Notes under the pieces: model-generated
Told to the model about the DNA's origin: nothing
The model's input: the letters and a program-made list of their open reading frames with translations, nothing else
The model's database searches: none
Program-made: the position numbers and the translations under genes
Shown here: one piece after another, positions 12,748 to 24,077 of the stretch
Numbering within the stretch: the stretch's first letter is position 1
How the letters are laid out: each line of letters starts with the position of its first letter
Assembly: GCA_016165875.1 (NCBI GenBank)
Contig: JABBOT010000007.1
Span: 7,907,245-7,971,244, forward strand
Origin: Acanthopleura granulata
Taxonomy: Eukaryota; Mollusca; Polyplacophora; Chitonida; Chitonidae
Length of the DNA stretch: 64,000 nucleotides
Reading direction: 5' to 3'

Positions 12748-14283
12748 TTTGTTATTCAGTTTAACAACTCGGCAATGTTTATGACTATACATTCCCTATT
12801 GACTAAAGAGTGATCTAATATGAATCTCGGCACGTTTGAGGTAAACAGATTTTTCCCGCTGTGTGTGATGCCGCTCTTGCCGCTAAGGCTTCAGTAGTGC
12901 GCCTATAAGGCGATACTCGGACGTATTTTGAAGGGAGTGTTCTTCTCGGTGTTATATAGGTGTAGACACTTCAGTTCGCATTTGACTGATTGCGGATTTT
13001 ATTAAAATATCTGGTGGGCACATCCACCCCACAGAGGCATCAGTTGGTGCCGAAATGTGTCAAAAGCCCCTGACACACCTACGAATCCGGTTCTCTATTC
13101 TTCTGTCACGCAAGCTTTGAGGATACATACATCCAATATAAGCTCACTGAGACAGTTACAATTGCTCCGAATCTCTTGACTCACCTGACAAATTTGCTCT
13201 CTTTTCTCCTGAATACAAGAATTATGTAGCTGTTACTTTGGTATAGGCATCTAAATCCAATGAAACGGATACATTGTTCGGAATCTCGTGACGCACTTGA
13301 TGATTTCTCGATTAATTGTTCTATTAAAAAAGTCTGTGGAGCACTACATAGCTGTTACTATGGTATGTGTAGTGTAAGTGTAAAAGCTCAGTTAAAGTGT
13401 AACATTGTTCTCAATCTCAATCCCAAAAGCAAGGTTTGAGGATAAACGGGATCAATCTCTATGATTCCATGACAGTTTACAGTCATGCAGCTTGCTACGG
13501 GAAAAGTGTATAAAATTCACTAAAACAGTTATATTGCTCATTGCATGGTGTCCGCATATCTCCTGTAAAGTTGGCACCCATTTGATTACCATGAACATTT
13601 ATGGTTTCTTATTTGAAACCCAACTCTTAACACAGGCAGTCTTTCTTATCTCATCAGCACCCCTCATTTGTCAGATAGGCAAAACAACCATCGGAAAACT
13701 GAACAGTGCAACAGGTTTACCTTGCATTCCATTTTCAAATTTACCGGTTCCCATGGCCTACGTGTATATCCTAATTGCAAGGTCGCGATGTCGAGGGGTG
13801 CAAAGGAAGCGGATTATAATTCAGTCAAGGCAACTACAGTAAGAAAGTATGTGTGTTGCAATCCGCGTGTGGCCACGAAAATGTGACTCTCTAAATGTGT
13901 TGACAACAATGCATTTGAGTAATTCTAGATCAGTAACCTCTAGTAAATTGCATTTAACGTCACTGCATTCTTTTAACGTAATTCTGCTAAAGCCATGGTG
14001 GTAGGGGCAGTGTAAGGTGTTACCTCTGAAAATCTTAGATTAACAGTTAGAATAAGGCCATGAGGTAAACTGGCCGGAGGCCACATTTCACTGGTATCGT
14101 GTTTCTATTTGCATCTGTGCGGTAGTCTTTCAACAACACAGAATGACAACACAACATTTGGAGTAGACCAATGGTATCTAATAAATTGTGATGTGCGTGA
14201 CTTCCCTTTTTACCTAATTCTGCTTCAGGCACGTTTGCTTGGGCATGGGTGTAGATGGGTGCACATTTTAAACATTTATATGA
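12748..14283. other. Unassigned sequence
   Basis: No exon or repeat could be established. Overlapping frames at 13492-13842 and 13668-13886 lack recognisable domains. Confidence 0.3.
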
Positions 14284-14366
14284 ATAGCTGGAATAAACTC
14301 CGACTGAGGCAGACTGACAAGGAGTCGTATTTCACCAGTTACGTGCGGCCATTTGCAAACTGTTGA
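14284..14366 (-). repeat. Dispersed repeat C, copy
   Basis: On the minus strand it reads CAAATGGCCGCACGTAACTGG, then GTGAAATACGAC and CCTTGTCAGTCTGCCTCAG. This matches the plus-strand copies at 25518 and 30815. No coding capacity. Confidence 0.55.
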
Positions 14367-15551
14367 CATTGCTTTGGTGGAAATCTCTTTGCTGTAATTA
14401 TTCATTTTGTTATGGCCAAATCGTGCTGGTTCGCCGAGTTTAATGCCTAATGGTAATATTAATTTTCCACGCGATTCGTTTAACAATGACATCAAATATT
14501 GCCCACTATCCGTTAACCATCAGGAGGCCTTCTGACGTGGTGACTGTTAGACTCGTTACCACGACAAGGGTCCCTTGTTTACCATTACCACTTTTAAATT
14601 CCGATACAAATAAACACACATGTGGTATACGCCTGGCAACGTGCAGGAGACAACCTTGCATCAGTTTTCGATGACATCAAGGGGACATTCCATGGTCGAG
14701 ATCGGAATTTGATTTCAATGCCAAAGTCCAAAAAGGGCCTTTCTAACTCCATATTGAGAAGTACTTACTCTGATAAATATCCAAGCCCAGTGTAACGGGC
14801 TTAAAGTTAAAGTCTAGTAATGTAGCAAGATCTCGTCCAGCTCAATTGTTTTAGTACCGACGAAAACCGATTCTTTAAGTATAACAGTGTCTGCTATAAT
14901 TGAAGTGTAATTAAGGATTAGTTGAACAGATAACAGGGTGGCATGGATTGTTATGCAACAGTGGCATGATAAGGTTAAATATAGAGTTGTGTAATGGTTG
15001 ATCACATTGATTTCCATTTATTTACCGACATAAAACCTTGTGTTGCAGGTATTCCTGTGTGTGGAATGAAATGAATGCATACTCAAACTCATGATAAAGG
15101 TTTTATTACTCTCCACGATCAGCTCTGCTGTAACTGCTTGCACACTCTAGTGCAGCGATTTAAAGATAGTTAACTAATACAATCTGGACCAATGGAAACG
15201 ATCTTACTAGAGTAAGTTCTGACAAACTGCTGTTGTTGCTGTTGCTGTTGTCTTAAAGATACTGTATCAATGACTGAGGCGTACATTCATTTCCCCGTTT
15301 CAAGCGTACAAAATATGTTTTCTTTCAAGAATGTCTGGTAGACGCAGTTTATGTACAATGCTGTTTGATCTTCCGTTTCACACAAAGAATGAGATCAGTT
15401 GTGGATGTTTATTCACACAGTGACATTGGTTTATTCGCACTGTTGTGAAGGTTCGTTTATACTGTTGTTTGGATCTTTTCACACGGGATGACTGAAAAAG
15501 GTACCATGGATTAGACTGAATGGGTCATGATGTTTTAGAACAGTACCTGCT
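14367..15551. other. Unassigned sequence
   Basis: There is a short TGTTGT/TGCTGT-rich tract at 15228-15250. Otherwise no exon, RNA gene or repeat could be supported. Confidence 0.3.
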
Positions 15552-15648
15552 CAGCCCGCTTTCCCTCCACCATAAGGCTGGCCGTTGTCGTATAAGTGAA
15601 ATATTCTCGAGTACGGCGTAAAACATCAATGAAATAAATAATGAAATA
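15552..15648 (+). mobile_element. SINE A, 3' fragment
   Basis: It contains CCTCCACCATAAGGCTGGCC, GTCGTATAAGTGAAATATTC, GAGTACGGCGTAAAACATC and an AAATA-rich tail. This is the last third of SINE A; the tRNA-like head is missing. 5' truncation is the usual outcome of incomplete target-primed reverse transcription. Confidence 0.8.
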
Positions 15649-17565
15649 CAACCGTGCCGGTGTACAGACTTCCTCTGGAAATCACATTGAGTGAAGGTTA
15701 TTATAGGGTTAAAACAGATAAATCCATACGAAATGATTACAGACTACCATCTTGGACGTTTGCTCTGCTGTCCAGTCGCCATGTTCTACACCTGTCTGAT
15801 CATAACTGTTGTGTGTGTTTACATTGTGTAGCTGTTAAAACGACAGACACGAAAGAGCGACCTTTTAATTGTGGTAATGGTGGGGTGCGGGGGGGGGGGG
15901 CACAGTCTATCGCTGATACAAAGGGACATCAGCCTACAATGTTAAGATGCCTCTGGAAACAGTTCTCAGTGTTGACAATAGTAATGGAACTAATATTTGT
16001 GATATTCGCCAAAACGCGCGTAAACCAAAAGTAATGCGCTCTTTAATCATTAGATGCATTTCTAAGAGCACGCATTAACGCCACTTTCTCCAAACAGAAA
16101 CATACCTGGAAGCCATAGGCGGGTTAAAAAAGAATCAGTATATATCAGCTTCGCTATTATGCCAGCCTGTTTATTTCTTGGTCTAGACTTGTGATGATGC
16201 AGATACATCGTCCGTTTTAAGTCCAAGGGGGACGTCATCTGAGCATCTCTATCTGAGTGTGAATAAAGTCGGCCTACCTATGGATGACGTGATGTACATG
16301 TAAATAAAAAGGCTGGCGTTTCGCTGATCGCCTGTGGTCAATCACGATCCTTGCCCTGTGCCAGCCGGGTCTGTAAAAGTGACTGACCACTAAAGGTCCA
16401 GTCTTCGAAACATTTTTCTTGATGATAATGCTCTAAATGTATGTGTGACGACGGCGCGGGTCCTCCACGGTATATTATGCAGCCTCGGGCTACTCTTACA
16501 GGCGCCATGTTTACATGACGCGTTTACTGAGCCCTCGTGTTTTCCGTTGCCTAAGTAGCATGTTAATATTAGCTGAGGATGTGTCTTATACATTATACGA
16601 GAACACGATGAGGAAATAAGCACGGTTCGTTGGACAATGGCCCCAGGAACGGTAAATACCTCGGGATAAAGGCATGCAAAATATTTTACGATGAAAACGC
16701 AAATTGCATGTGACAAGCTCGTATTGCTCCAAAGTAAATTGAAAATATTGCGAAAGCCCTGTATTAATTGATTCAAACAGATAGTGGACAATAAAATTTT
16801 CATAAAGCGACAGTAGTGGTAAAACCTCCGTTGAAATACCGCAGTTAATGTGGTAGACTTTTTTAACAGTGTATACTAATCATAATACGAATAACTATAC
16901 AGTTAAAACGCCTCTAGTACAAAGCAAATGGGTATTTCAGTATGTACATGTAAAGGATTTATAGACAAGAAATGTATGTACCACAGTGACGACGAAAACA
17001 GATCCTCATCCCGTTGCACTAAAGAAAGCCATCGGCATGCTTGATGAGGTGAAGTATATCGAATAACCCAGTAGCTTACTTTGAGGAATAGTACTACGTC
17101 GAGAAGAATACAGAATACATTGATACTATCGAGTGTCTGAGCTATTTTCATCAACTTCAAAGCGACCTACGTTCTCTGTGTGAATGGAATACATTTTTCA
17201 GATATCCAGCAATTTTAAAACAAGGTTTTACTCTCTGAGGAATCAACTCGGCTGGTGTCGGCTGAGAGAGGAGAGCCAGAAAATGGAGAAGAAGAGCCAT
17301 TTGTCTGCTAATAAGCCTTCACAATGGAACACATGGGAAATATGGCGAAAATCGCAAACAGAAGAACGAGCTTTGAAATGAAATCAGTGTAGTGGTGGAC
17401 TCAGTGGAGCGAATCCAAGGCTTAATATATTGTGGAGAACAAAGAACCTGGCACAATAATGATTTCTGCAGCAAATCTAATCAGGACGAAAAATACGCCT
17501 CAGAGCGCATTTTTCAAATGTACCTTATTTTCAATCGCATGATGATTTTCCATATAAAATATGCT
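15649..17565. other. Unassigned sequence
   Basis: A G homopolymer of about 12 bases lies at 15888-15900. Open frames at 15654-16034 and at 16390-16803 (minus) have no domain or plausible splice sites. About 16180-16380 is modestly G+C-richer. Confidence 0.3.
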
Positions 17566-17655
17566 ATACTTGGCACGTGGTCGGTGAAATCCAGCCCCTT
17601 GTCAGTTTACCTCACTTAAGTTTTATCTCAACTGTTCACATAGAAGCAACTTACA
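17566..17655 (+). repeat. Dispersed repeat C, copy
   Basis: TCGGTGAAATCCAGCCCCTTG, GTCAGTTTACCTCACTTAAG and CAACTGTTCACATAGAAGC follow the order of the 30815 copy. The 5' part is missing or eroded. Confidence 0.6.
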
Positions 17656-17920
17656 GGTCCCTCGGCACCTAAAAGTAAGAAAAATTTGTCTAGTGGGTGT
17701 CTTTGAATCTTAACGTCAGTGCGATGACCAAGTGACAATGGGCCTTCCCCTTGTATGCAAGAGAACTGTGACTATAGATCATATCTGACTCCTTAAAATG
17801 GACAGCTTTGATCCTACTTGGGCACTCGGAATGTATATCCTATCTGCACCTAACCTGGTTAGCAAAGTGTTAGCTTACTGTTACTTGGGGATGTAGCATG
17901 TCCAGTGTCGTCGGCATATG

Positions 17921-19010
17921 CAGGGTGGTTTCTAGACAAAAATCTTTTATCGACCTCAATTTGAAAAATGATAAAACTCAGGTTTTTTCCCACACCAAAG
18001 GCATTTAAAAAAGAGAAAGACTCAATTTTTCAAGTTTTTCATCTTATTGGGAAAGTAAAACTCAGTTTTTATGCTTATGACATTCAAAAACCTGATAACA
18101 TGACCTCCTTACATGTTCAAACTTAATGCGTAGGCCTAATCATATCCAGTGGTATAACACGGTACAGTATTGGGTATTTTTCTACAACCTTACAGGATTT
18201 AATGTTAAAACTTGGTTACTCTGGATATTAAAATGTGGCTTATTCCCTTAGTAGGAAAAAAATCTCCGTCTATGAGATCCTGTAGCCTAAATGTAAGCAT
18301 ACGCAGACGGCCTAGTTTGCTGAAACCATTTCTTAGAAACTTTAACAGGATTCGTACAGAGAAATGTCTATAAAATTCCAGACATTTCCATTGGCCAGAT
18401 TGAAAGGAAAGATTTTAAGTTTTCTAAATACCGGTAATGCCTACTATATTATTTTATCTCACAGGTTTTCTTCCTCTTGAAATACTTTTCCTAGGATTCC
18501 TTAAAGTTATATTATTCTGCTCTAATTGGCATCAGAGATTTTAGTTTAGCCTTCTTCATTACATTATTAATATATCAATATATAAATACCTAAGCAATAA
18601 TCAGGTCAGCGGAAGGCCTATTTTGTAAGTGGATATGCTTGTCAAAAAGACTGTATATTATACTCTTTTACTAAAATCCTTACTTCAACAGATATCTTAC
18701 TTTAACAGCTTTTTCCGCTGCTAAATAAACGGTACTAAACTCTATCCTGAATGAAATTTCTTACGATCCTGTTGATTTGAAATTGACACCTTCAAAATAT
18801 TACAACCTATACTTGTAAATCAATCTTACAACACAGAACCTTCAAATACAACTACAAGTAGCGCCATCTTTGATGTCATTTTAAGACAGATTCACTTCAA
18901 TTCAATCTCTGTTTGTTTTTAAATCAATAAGTTAAGCGCTATATACTACCAAGGGCAATAATGAAGCCTACACACCTACACACAGCTTGTCTAAAAAAAA
19001 GGCCACCCTG
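17921..19010. mobile_element. Non-autonomous DNA transposon with TIRs and 6-bp TSD
   Basis: The left end begins CAGGGTGGTTTCTAGACAAA (17921). The right end on the opposite strand begins CAGGGTGG followed by CC, a T-run and AGACAA (ends at 19010). Both ends are directly flanked by CATATG (17915-17920 and 19011-19016), a plausible 6-bp target-site duplication. The 1,090-bp interior is A+T-rich and has no long open frame, so it could not encode its own transposase. The superfamily is left open because the TIRs are short and CATATG is itself palindromic, which weakens the TSD evidence a little. Confidence 0.55.
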
Positions 19011-19150
19011 CATATGATTACACTGGGTGGAATGCCGTGAACATAGGCGTCGAGGCCGACATTCATACACAAGCCTTCAGTCAAAATGGGCTTTCCGGAT
19101 CATTAATCGCAAAAACAGTTTCCTCAAACGACAAAGGCTTCATGCACAGA

Positions 19151-19220
19151 GAAGCAGTCAACAGTTTTCAGGCATGACGAAAAGATGCAATGAATGTTCT
19201 AGGTGGATGGATAAAATCAG
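19151..19220 (+). repeat. Dispersed low-copy repeat L, copy 1
   Basis: GAAGCAGTCAACAGTTTTCAG, then CATGACGAAAAGATGCAATG and AATGTTCTAG, matches 32720-32790 at most positions. The nature of the element is unknown. Confidence 0.5.
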
Positions 19221-20391
19221 TTGATGATCTCGACAGAGACAAACGAGTGAAATTAGTTGGAGGAAAGTAGTACAAATAGCATTACCTCTACTCATGTATA
19301 TATTTTCACTAACATGCAACTTTTCTGTAGGAAGTGCGCCCAAAACACCACAGAGATTATCATTTGTGTGTGTATGTGTGTGTCTGACCTAGATATATAC
19401 TTCTAGTTACAGCTTATTTATTCCATATTTACCATTTTGCATTTCATTACATCGTCCAACAAATTTAGTATCTCTTCACTCAGATTAACTACAGTCTAAT
19501 CCTTGTAGTGGCCTTAATGCACTACCATTGATAATGGAAGGAAGGCGTCTAATTTGCTTTGATGATTTATGCAGACCGGCTGCTTGTCTTCTGCATTTAA
19601 AATGGACATACGTCTGCAGCTATGAAAGTATTCGCCGTATGGAACTCGAAATGAACAATTTCGAGCAAACGATACGACAGTGAGGTCACTAATATCCACT
19701 AGGTCCAAACAGACTACCCTGGTATGCGGTGTTTTAAAAGCAGTCCAATGAGATGTGGAAACATTCTTATGAAAACATCGACGGGTTTGCTAAGGCACTG
19801 TTTAATACTCTTTCATTTAATGTATAGTTCACACCATTACGTAGTAGTCCTACAGGTTCATTGGCGTGCTTAGAAAGAGGGCAATGTACAATATATGCGG
19901 AAAAGCACTACTTGACTGAATTTTGACATTGCAAGACACACGGCAAACCAGTATTTCTTGCACATTCAAATGCACAAACATATTTATCTGACATTTTTAC
20001 TCTTCCAGAATACATTCATAAAGATGCCATGCCATTTTATGTCTAAATTGCCTCGAAGCCCAAAAGTAGAGTGTATCGCCGTGTTTAACGCTGTATACGG
20101 CGGCTCCCCTTGAGACAAGGGACCTTCGTCTGACCTGAAGACTCATTTGTTAATGCCACATGCACACATAGATTTGCCATATGGCCATACTCCCTGTAAA
20201 TACCACACGCGGTAAGGGGATAAAGGAGTCTAGTGATCAAGCCTGTACTGCTATCCCCTACGTTTCTCGAAATTACACAAGTGCTTAATGTGACATATCA
20301 ACGCACAAACAAGCACTTATTTAAATTTGTTAATTATACATCAGTGAAATCCAAGCATTCTTTCACTGATAAAAGTGTTATTTTCATTGCG
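19221..20391. other. Unassigned sequence
   Basis: A short TGTG-rich tract occurs at 19364-19384. The minus frame at 19514-19708 has no recognisable domain. No other structure was seen. Confidence 0.3.
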
Positions 20392-20585
20392 GTGAAATAT
20401 CACATATTGATATTTCACACTCAGACGTCATGACGTCAAAAAAAGGAAAAAACATTTTATTTTATAAAGTTCCAATCTGATATCAACGGAATGACGTCAT
20501 AATGCATGTTTACTCAACTGCTACATTCTCACGTCACACAAGAAGCTATGACGTCATATAACACTTCATGTACACGACGTCACGC
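20392..20585. other. Cluster of TGACGTCA (CRE-like) sites with adjoining palindrome
   Basis: Perfect TGACGTCA octamers occur at 20431-20438, 20492-20499 and 20549-20556. Further half sites lie nearby (CAGACGTCAT, TCACGTCACA, ACGACGTCAC). Just upstream, GTGAAATATCA and TGATATTTCAC (20392-20418) form an 11-bp-arm palindrome. TGACGTCA is the known CREB/ATF recognition sequence. The setting inside a palindrome-rich repeat suggests these sites came with a mobile element rather than a promoter. Confidence 0.5.
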
Positions 20586-20683
20586 TCTAGGACTGTCTGT
20601 GACAGCCTACGGCTCCAAAACAATGCCGAAAACTCTTGAAAGTGCACAAAATAATGATACTGTTAGGGTATAAATAATAAACA

Positions 20684-20798
20684 AATATTGCACATTGAAG
20701 GCTGAATAATCCACCTGACGCTTCGCGTCTCGTGGGTTATCATTACCACCTCTCATGCGAACAATAGTTATGGTATTTAGCCTTCAATGTGCAATATT
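20684..20798. repeat. Foldback unit with GACGC hairpin at its centre
   Basis: The left arm AATATTGCACATTGAAGGCT (20684-20703) is mirrored by AGCCTTCAATGTGCAATATT (20779-20798). Between them AATCCAC and GTGGGTT pair, and GACGC-TTC-GCGTC forms a tight inner hairpin. It has no coding capacity and is probably a miniature foldback element. Confidence 0.65.
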
Positions 20799-20940
20799 CT
20801 CTATGTACGTTTATTCCGGTAACTTGTCTAAAACATGGCATACAGATTCCAGCAGTGAAGAGATCAGTGCCCGTTACGTTTAAAGGTTAAAGGTTATTGT
20901 ACTTTACAATATAGCAAAAAGAACAGCCATTACTTGCTTA

Positions 20941-21006
20941 AAATTCAGACACATTTCCGTGTGATTTCAGCGTAGGCTGAAATCACACGGAAATGTGTCT
21001 GAATTT
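20941..21006. repeat. Perfect 31-bp-arm palindrome with 4-nt loop
   Basis: The 31 bases at 20941-20971 are exactly complementary to 20976-21006 around the loop GTAG. An exact palindrome of this size is unusual and implies recent origin or active maintenance. It sits inside the larger inverted repeat 20768-21290. Confidence 0.9.
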
Positions 21007-21171
21007 GCATTTCGAAAGGGAAATGCCATTATCGCAACAATATTTTACCTGAAAGAATTTTGGGTGCTATGGGATCAGACAAGTATGTCATTATATGTGC
21101 TAGATTTCATATGGGTTCCAGGACTCATGTTTTATGAAATGAAAAACACTGCAATGTATGACATATTCCGT

Positions 21172-21174
<3 letters not shown>

Positions 21175-21220
<46 letters not shown>

Positions 21221-21222
21221 TA
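21175..21222. repeat. (TA)n microsatellite
   Basis: About 20 TA dinucleotides with one C interruption. The overlapping open frames full of I and Y residues are artefacts of this tract. Confidence 0.95.
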
Positions 21223-21290
21223 ACTTTTAGACAAGTTACCGGAATAAACGTACATAGAGAATATTGCACATTGAAGGTTGAATACCATAA

Positions 21291-21291
<1 letters not shown>

Positions 21292-21346
<55 letters not shown>
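21292..21346. repeat. (TA)n microsatellite
   Basis: About 27 uninterrupted TA dinucleotides begin immediately after the right arm of the 20768-21290 inverted repeat. Confidence 0.95.
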
Positions 21347-21352
<6 letters not shown>

Positions 21353-21902
21353 AAACATGGTTTTCTGCGTTATCTACGCATTTAGTTCAGAACACAAGTC
21401 CTCCCTGGTCCAAAACCACGTTAAATTTTAAAACATATTTCAACTTTCATAATTTCATTATAATCGTCCGTACACACATTAAGCTCAACAGATTTCCTTA
21501 TTGGTAATCCGTGATAAATGTTGCGAATGGATTTTAGTGTTTAATGGTTTACGATGTGTGTACTCCTTTGAGAAAAGGGTGGGAATTAGGTGGCGTTGCT
21601 AGTGATCGACCAAAGATTGCATGAGTATACTCACAGACAAATGCACAGTTCGTTACATATACTTAGGACCTGTGCTGGATATAACTCAATAGCCGGTTTG
21701 GAGTTGCTGTTGTGTGCCAAATCCTCAGCTGCAATCAACAATGGTGTCCTTTCAAAACTTTCCCTCACGACTTCATTGTTTGGGCCCACTCTTCGTTTTG
21801 GTGTTTTGGGGCATAAATCTACATTTTTTTTATTTCGCCTTGACGTTCTTTATTTTCTAGTGATTGTGATTATACATATCTTTATACAAAAACAGACCAT
21901 TG

Positions 21903-22036
21903 GGAGCAGTGAGGACAGCAAGACACTTGGTGAATGGTCAGACGTTACGGGCGGACTACGGCCACTTGTCCCTTTATTTCAGTTAGGGTTTAGTTCAACC
22001 TGTTCTTGTAAATCCTTCAAAAGCAGCATCTTCCAC
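21903..22036 (+). repeat. Dispersed repeat C, diverged copy
   Basis: GAGCAGTGAGGACAGC, GAATGGTCAGACGTTACGGG, CTTGTCCCTTTATTTCAG and CAACCTGTTCTTGTAAATCC keep the order of repeat C. The open frame at 21590-22078 runs through this repeat, which argues against that frame being a gene. Confidence 0.5.
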
Positions 22037-23843
22037 GATGTACTTAAGCCACGTAAGGCACACAGGGACAAAATTTAGCACATCAGTGCCAGAATATTTT
22101 GTGATGGTTTGAACTAATTGTCCGAAATAAGTGTCCTCGTGCAGGTAGATTCACCTACACGTGCTTGTAAATGTGTTTCCAAAAGCAGCTTAGATGTGAA
22201 GAGATAAATAATGCACAGGAAAGTACTTAAAGCGATTATTCCTGTCGATATGACAGAACTGGGATTGTCTATAAGCCAACAGCCCTGATCGTGTCCCAAG
22301 CTGTAGCCCGAGTCAGTTTAGTCTGAGCTGACTCGTGGGCAATTGCGATAGTGGACAATGTCTTATTCAGTGACCCCGTCGTTCTAGGGCAAGGAAATCG
22401 GTAGCTTCTGGACAGTTGCACTGCGTCACCACCGGAACTCTGAACATACCTACTGTATAATCTTCATGCATTATTTGGTTTTGTTCTTGTTTCCATGGCA
22501 AACTGATTAGATATTACAGGGCTAGAGAGTTGACATATTGTGAATGATACCTGCTCGGAAATACGAGCGTTAATTAAAAAAAATCATCATCAATACATTA
22601 AATGCTGTTAAGTTAATTGTCAGACTCATCTGTAACCAGAAAAAAAACATTTGTTTGCTGAAACCAATTATAGTAAATATAATTATACCATCTCTCGGAC
22701 GCATGAAACTGGCTTTTCAAGGATTCGACAAGTGCGTCACGTGGTCTTTTTGTTAACGAAGATTTAATTTAGCTTGCTGGTCGAGGAAACTAACTGTCAT
22801 TTAATGACGTTATTGGTCTTGCACTGTGAACAAGTCACATTCCCTAGGGTGTGTACAAAAGCACTCTGAAGCCTTGTCAGTCAATCACGTGTTTGTAAGT
22901 TGTAGGATGAGGCTTACAAATTCAAGCTACAGATTCTCATATTCTGGCTTCCATTCATTTTGATGCAACAAAATGGAGAGCTATTTACCAGCTTTTCTGC
23001 AAACTGACTTTGGGCTACACCCTATACATATCAATTGTCTACCATGTCGTGACTGAATTTCGAATGAACCGTGAGCCCTGTAAATGCGTTCTAGACGTAA
23101 GACCCTAAGACTGAGCCTTACTGAATCAGAACCTCTGAGGGACGGAAGGTGTGTTGGGGGGGGAGAGTGTGTGGGTGTGTGTGAGGGGAATGGGGCAGGA
23201 GGGATTAAAACTTTCTAAATGGGATCACATTTGGGAGACTCACTGCCGAGCTCGAAAAACCCCTTCCCGCTTTAAACGAAAGGGTCCAAATCTATGTACT
23301 GCTTTGTTCTTTCCTGGCAGTACGTCACATCTTTAGTTGTTTGTATGCTCACAAAACACTTAGGTAGAACACAAACAATGCAGTGTCTCAGCATGAAAAC
23401 AGTGTGTTTCTACTGAGATTTGAACCCTGTTGTGTAACCCGTTAGTCTCCCATGAGCCATCAACTTACTGATTTACCTCAACTCCTAGACTTGTTCCTGC
23501 ACGGGACTGAACTTAATATAGTTTCCCATTTACCTTCGATCTATGCAGTGCTCTGTTCTTATGCCTGTGTTATGCCACTCTCTATATACCTTGTCTCTGC
23601 GCGTATATAAAATATACATCCATGGTATATTTAGAGCTGAGTGTCTTAGTTGGAGCACAATGGATTTGACCTTCCTTCTACCTGTTATGGACATCATGTC
23701 AGCCGGAAGTCCTAAAGTACACCTGAAATAATAATGAATATAACAAGTACACTGACAAGACCGGAAAAAGACCGCTGACAAGAGGGTGTTGCTAATAACG
23801 CGAGATTTGACGGTATTTACCGATTAGTGTCAAAGGTGTGAAA
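22037..23843. other. Unassigned sequence with a G-rich tract
   Basis: A G-rich strand at 23150-23203, with GGGGGGGG, GTGGGTG, AGGGG, TGGGG and AGGAGGG runs, could form a G-quadruplex. Around 23409-23450 a GAGATTTGAACCCTG word resembles a minus-strand box B of a tRNA-derived repeat. No exon was found. Confidence 0.3.
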
Positions 23844-24077
23844 ATGGCGCGTCTGAGAGCGATCAAAGCGGAGTACAAGCTCACCTTGAAGTCTGGACCA
23901 CAGTGTGATGAAATCGTCAGCAAGCTTATAATGAATATTGTCCTTGGTGACAATGTTAGAGTAGAAGACAGTTCTCGCAGGGCCTTTGGCACAATCTTAC
24001 ATTATTTGAACACTTCTTGTCTTCCAGTAACATTGGTCGCAAGTCTGGATTTCAACCCTCAGACAGTAATTTACTAA
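23844..24077 (+). CDS. Candidate small ORF or exon, unidentified
   Basis: The frame starts ATGGCGCGTCTGAGAGCG and encodes 77 residues (MARLRAIKAEYKL at the start). The first about 58 have a charged, protein-like composition, then a less convincing end. I recognise no family. A TCTTGTCTTCCAG word at 24020 looks like a splice acceptor, so the true exon boundaries may differ. The context upstream (AAAATGG) is an acceptable start. An open frame of similar length on the opposite strand means this may be chance. It is kept only because of its composition. Confidence 0.2.
   Translation: MARLRAIKAEYKLTLKSGPQCDEIVSKLIMNIVLGDNVRVEDSSRRAFGTILHYLNTSCLPVTLVASLDFNPQTVIY

Larger units (their letters stand above)
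20768..21290. repeat. 65-bp inverted repeat enclosing a palindrome and an (AT)n tract
   Basis: The arm at 20768-20832 contains GTGCAATATTCTCTATGTAC and GGTAACTTGTCTAAA. It is the near-perfect reverse complement of 21226-21290. The 5' part of the left arm overlaps the right arm of the smaller foldback at 20684-20798, so the same GCACATTGAAGG motif appears three times. The arrangement suggests an element inserted beside, or copied into, an inverted partner. Confidence 0.7.

Noticed and set aside
12352..12784. Overlapping frames on both strands in the G+C-rich block
   Set aside because: Stop codons are rare there by composition; no conserved motif or splice pair supports either strand.
20995..21354. 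Frames rich in Ile-Tyr repeats on both strands
   Set aside because: They are translations of (TA)n microsatellites.
21590..22078. 162-codon frame
   Set aside because: Its 3' third runs through a repeat-C copy and no domain is recognisable.
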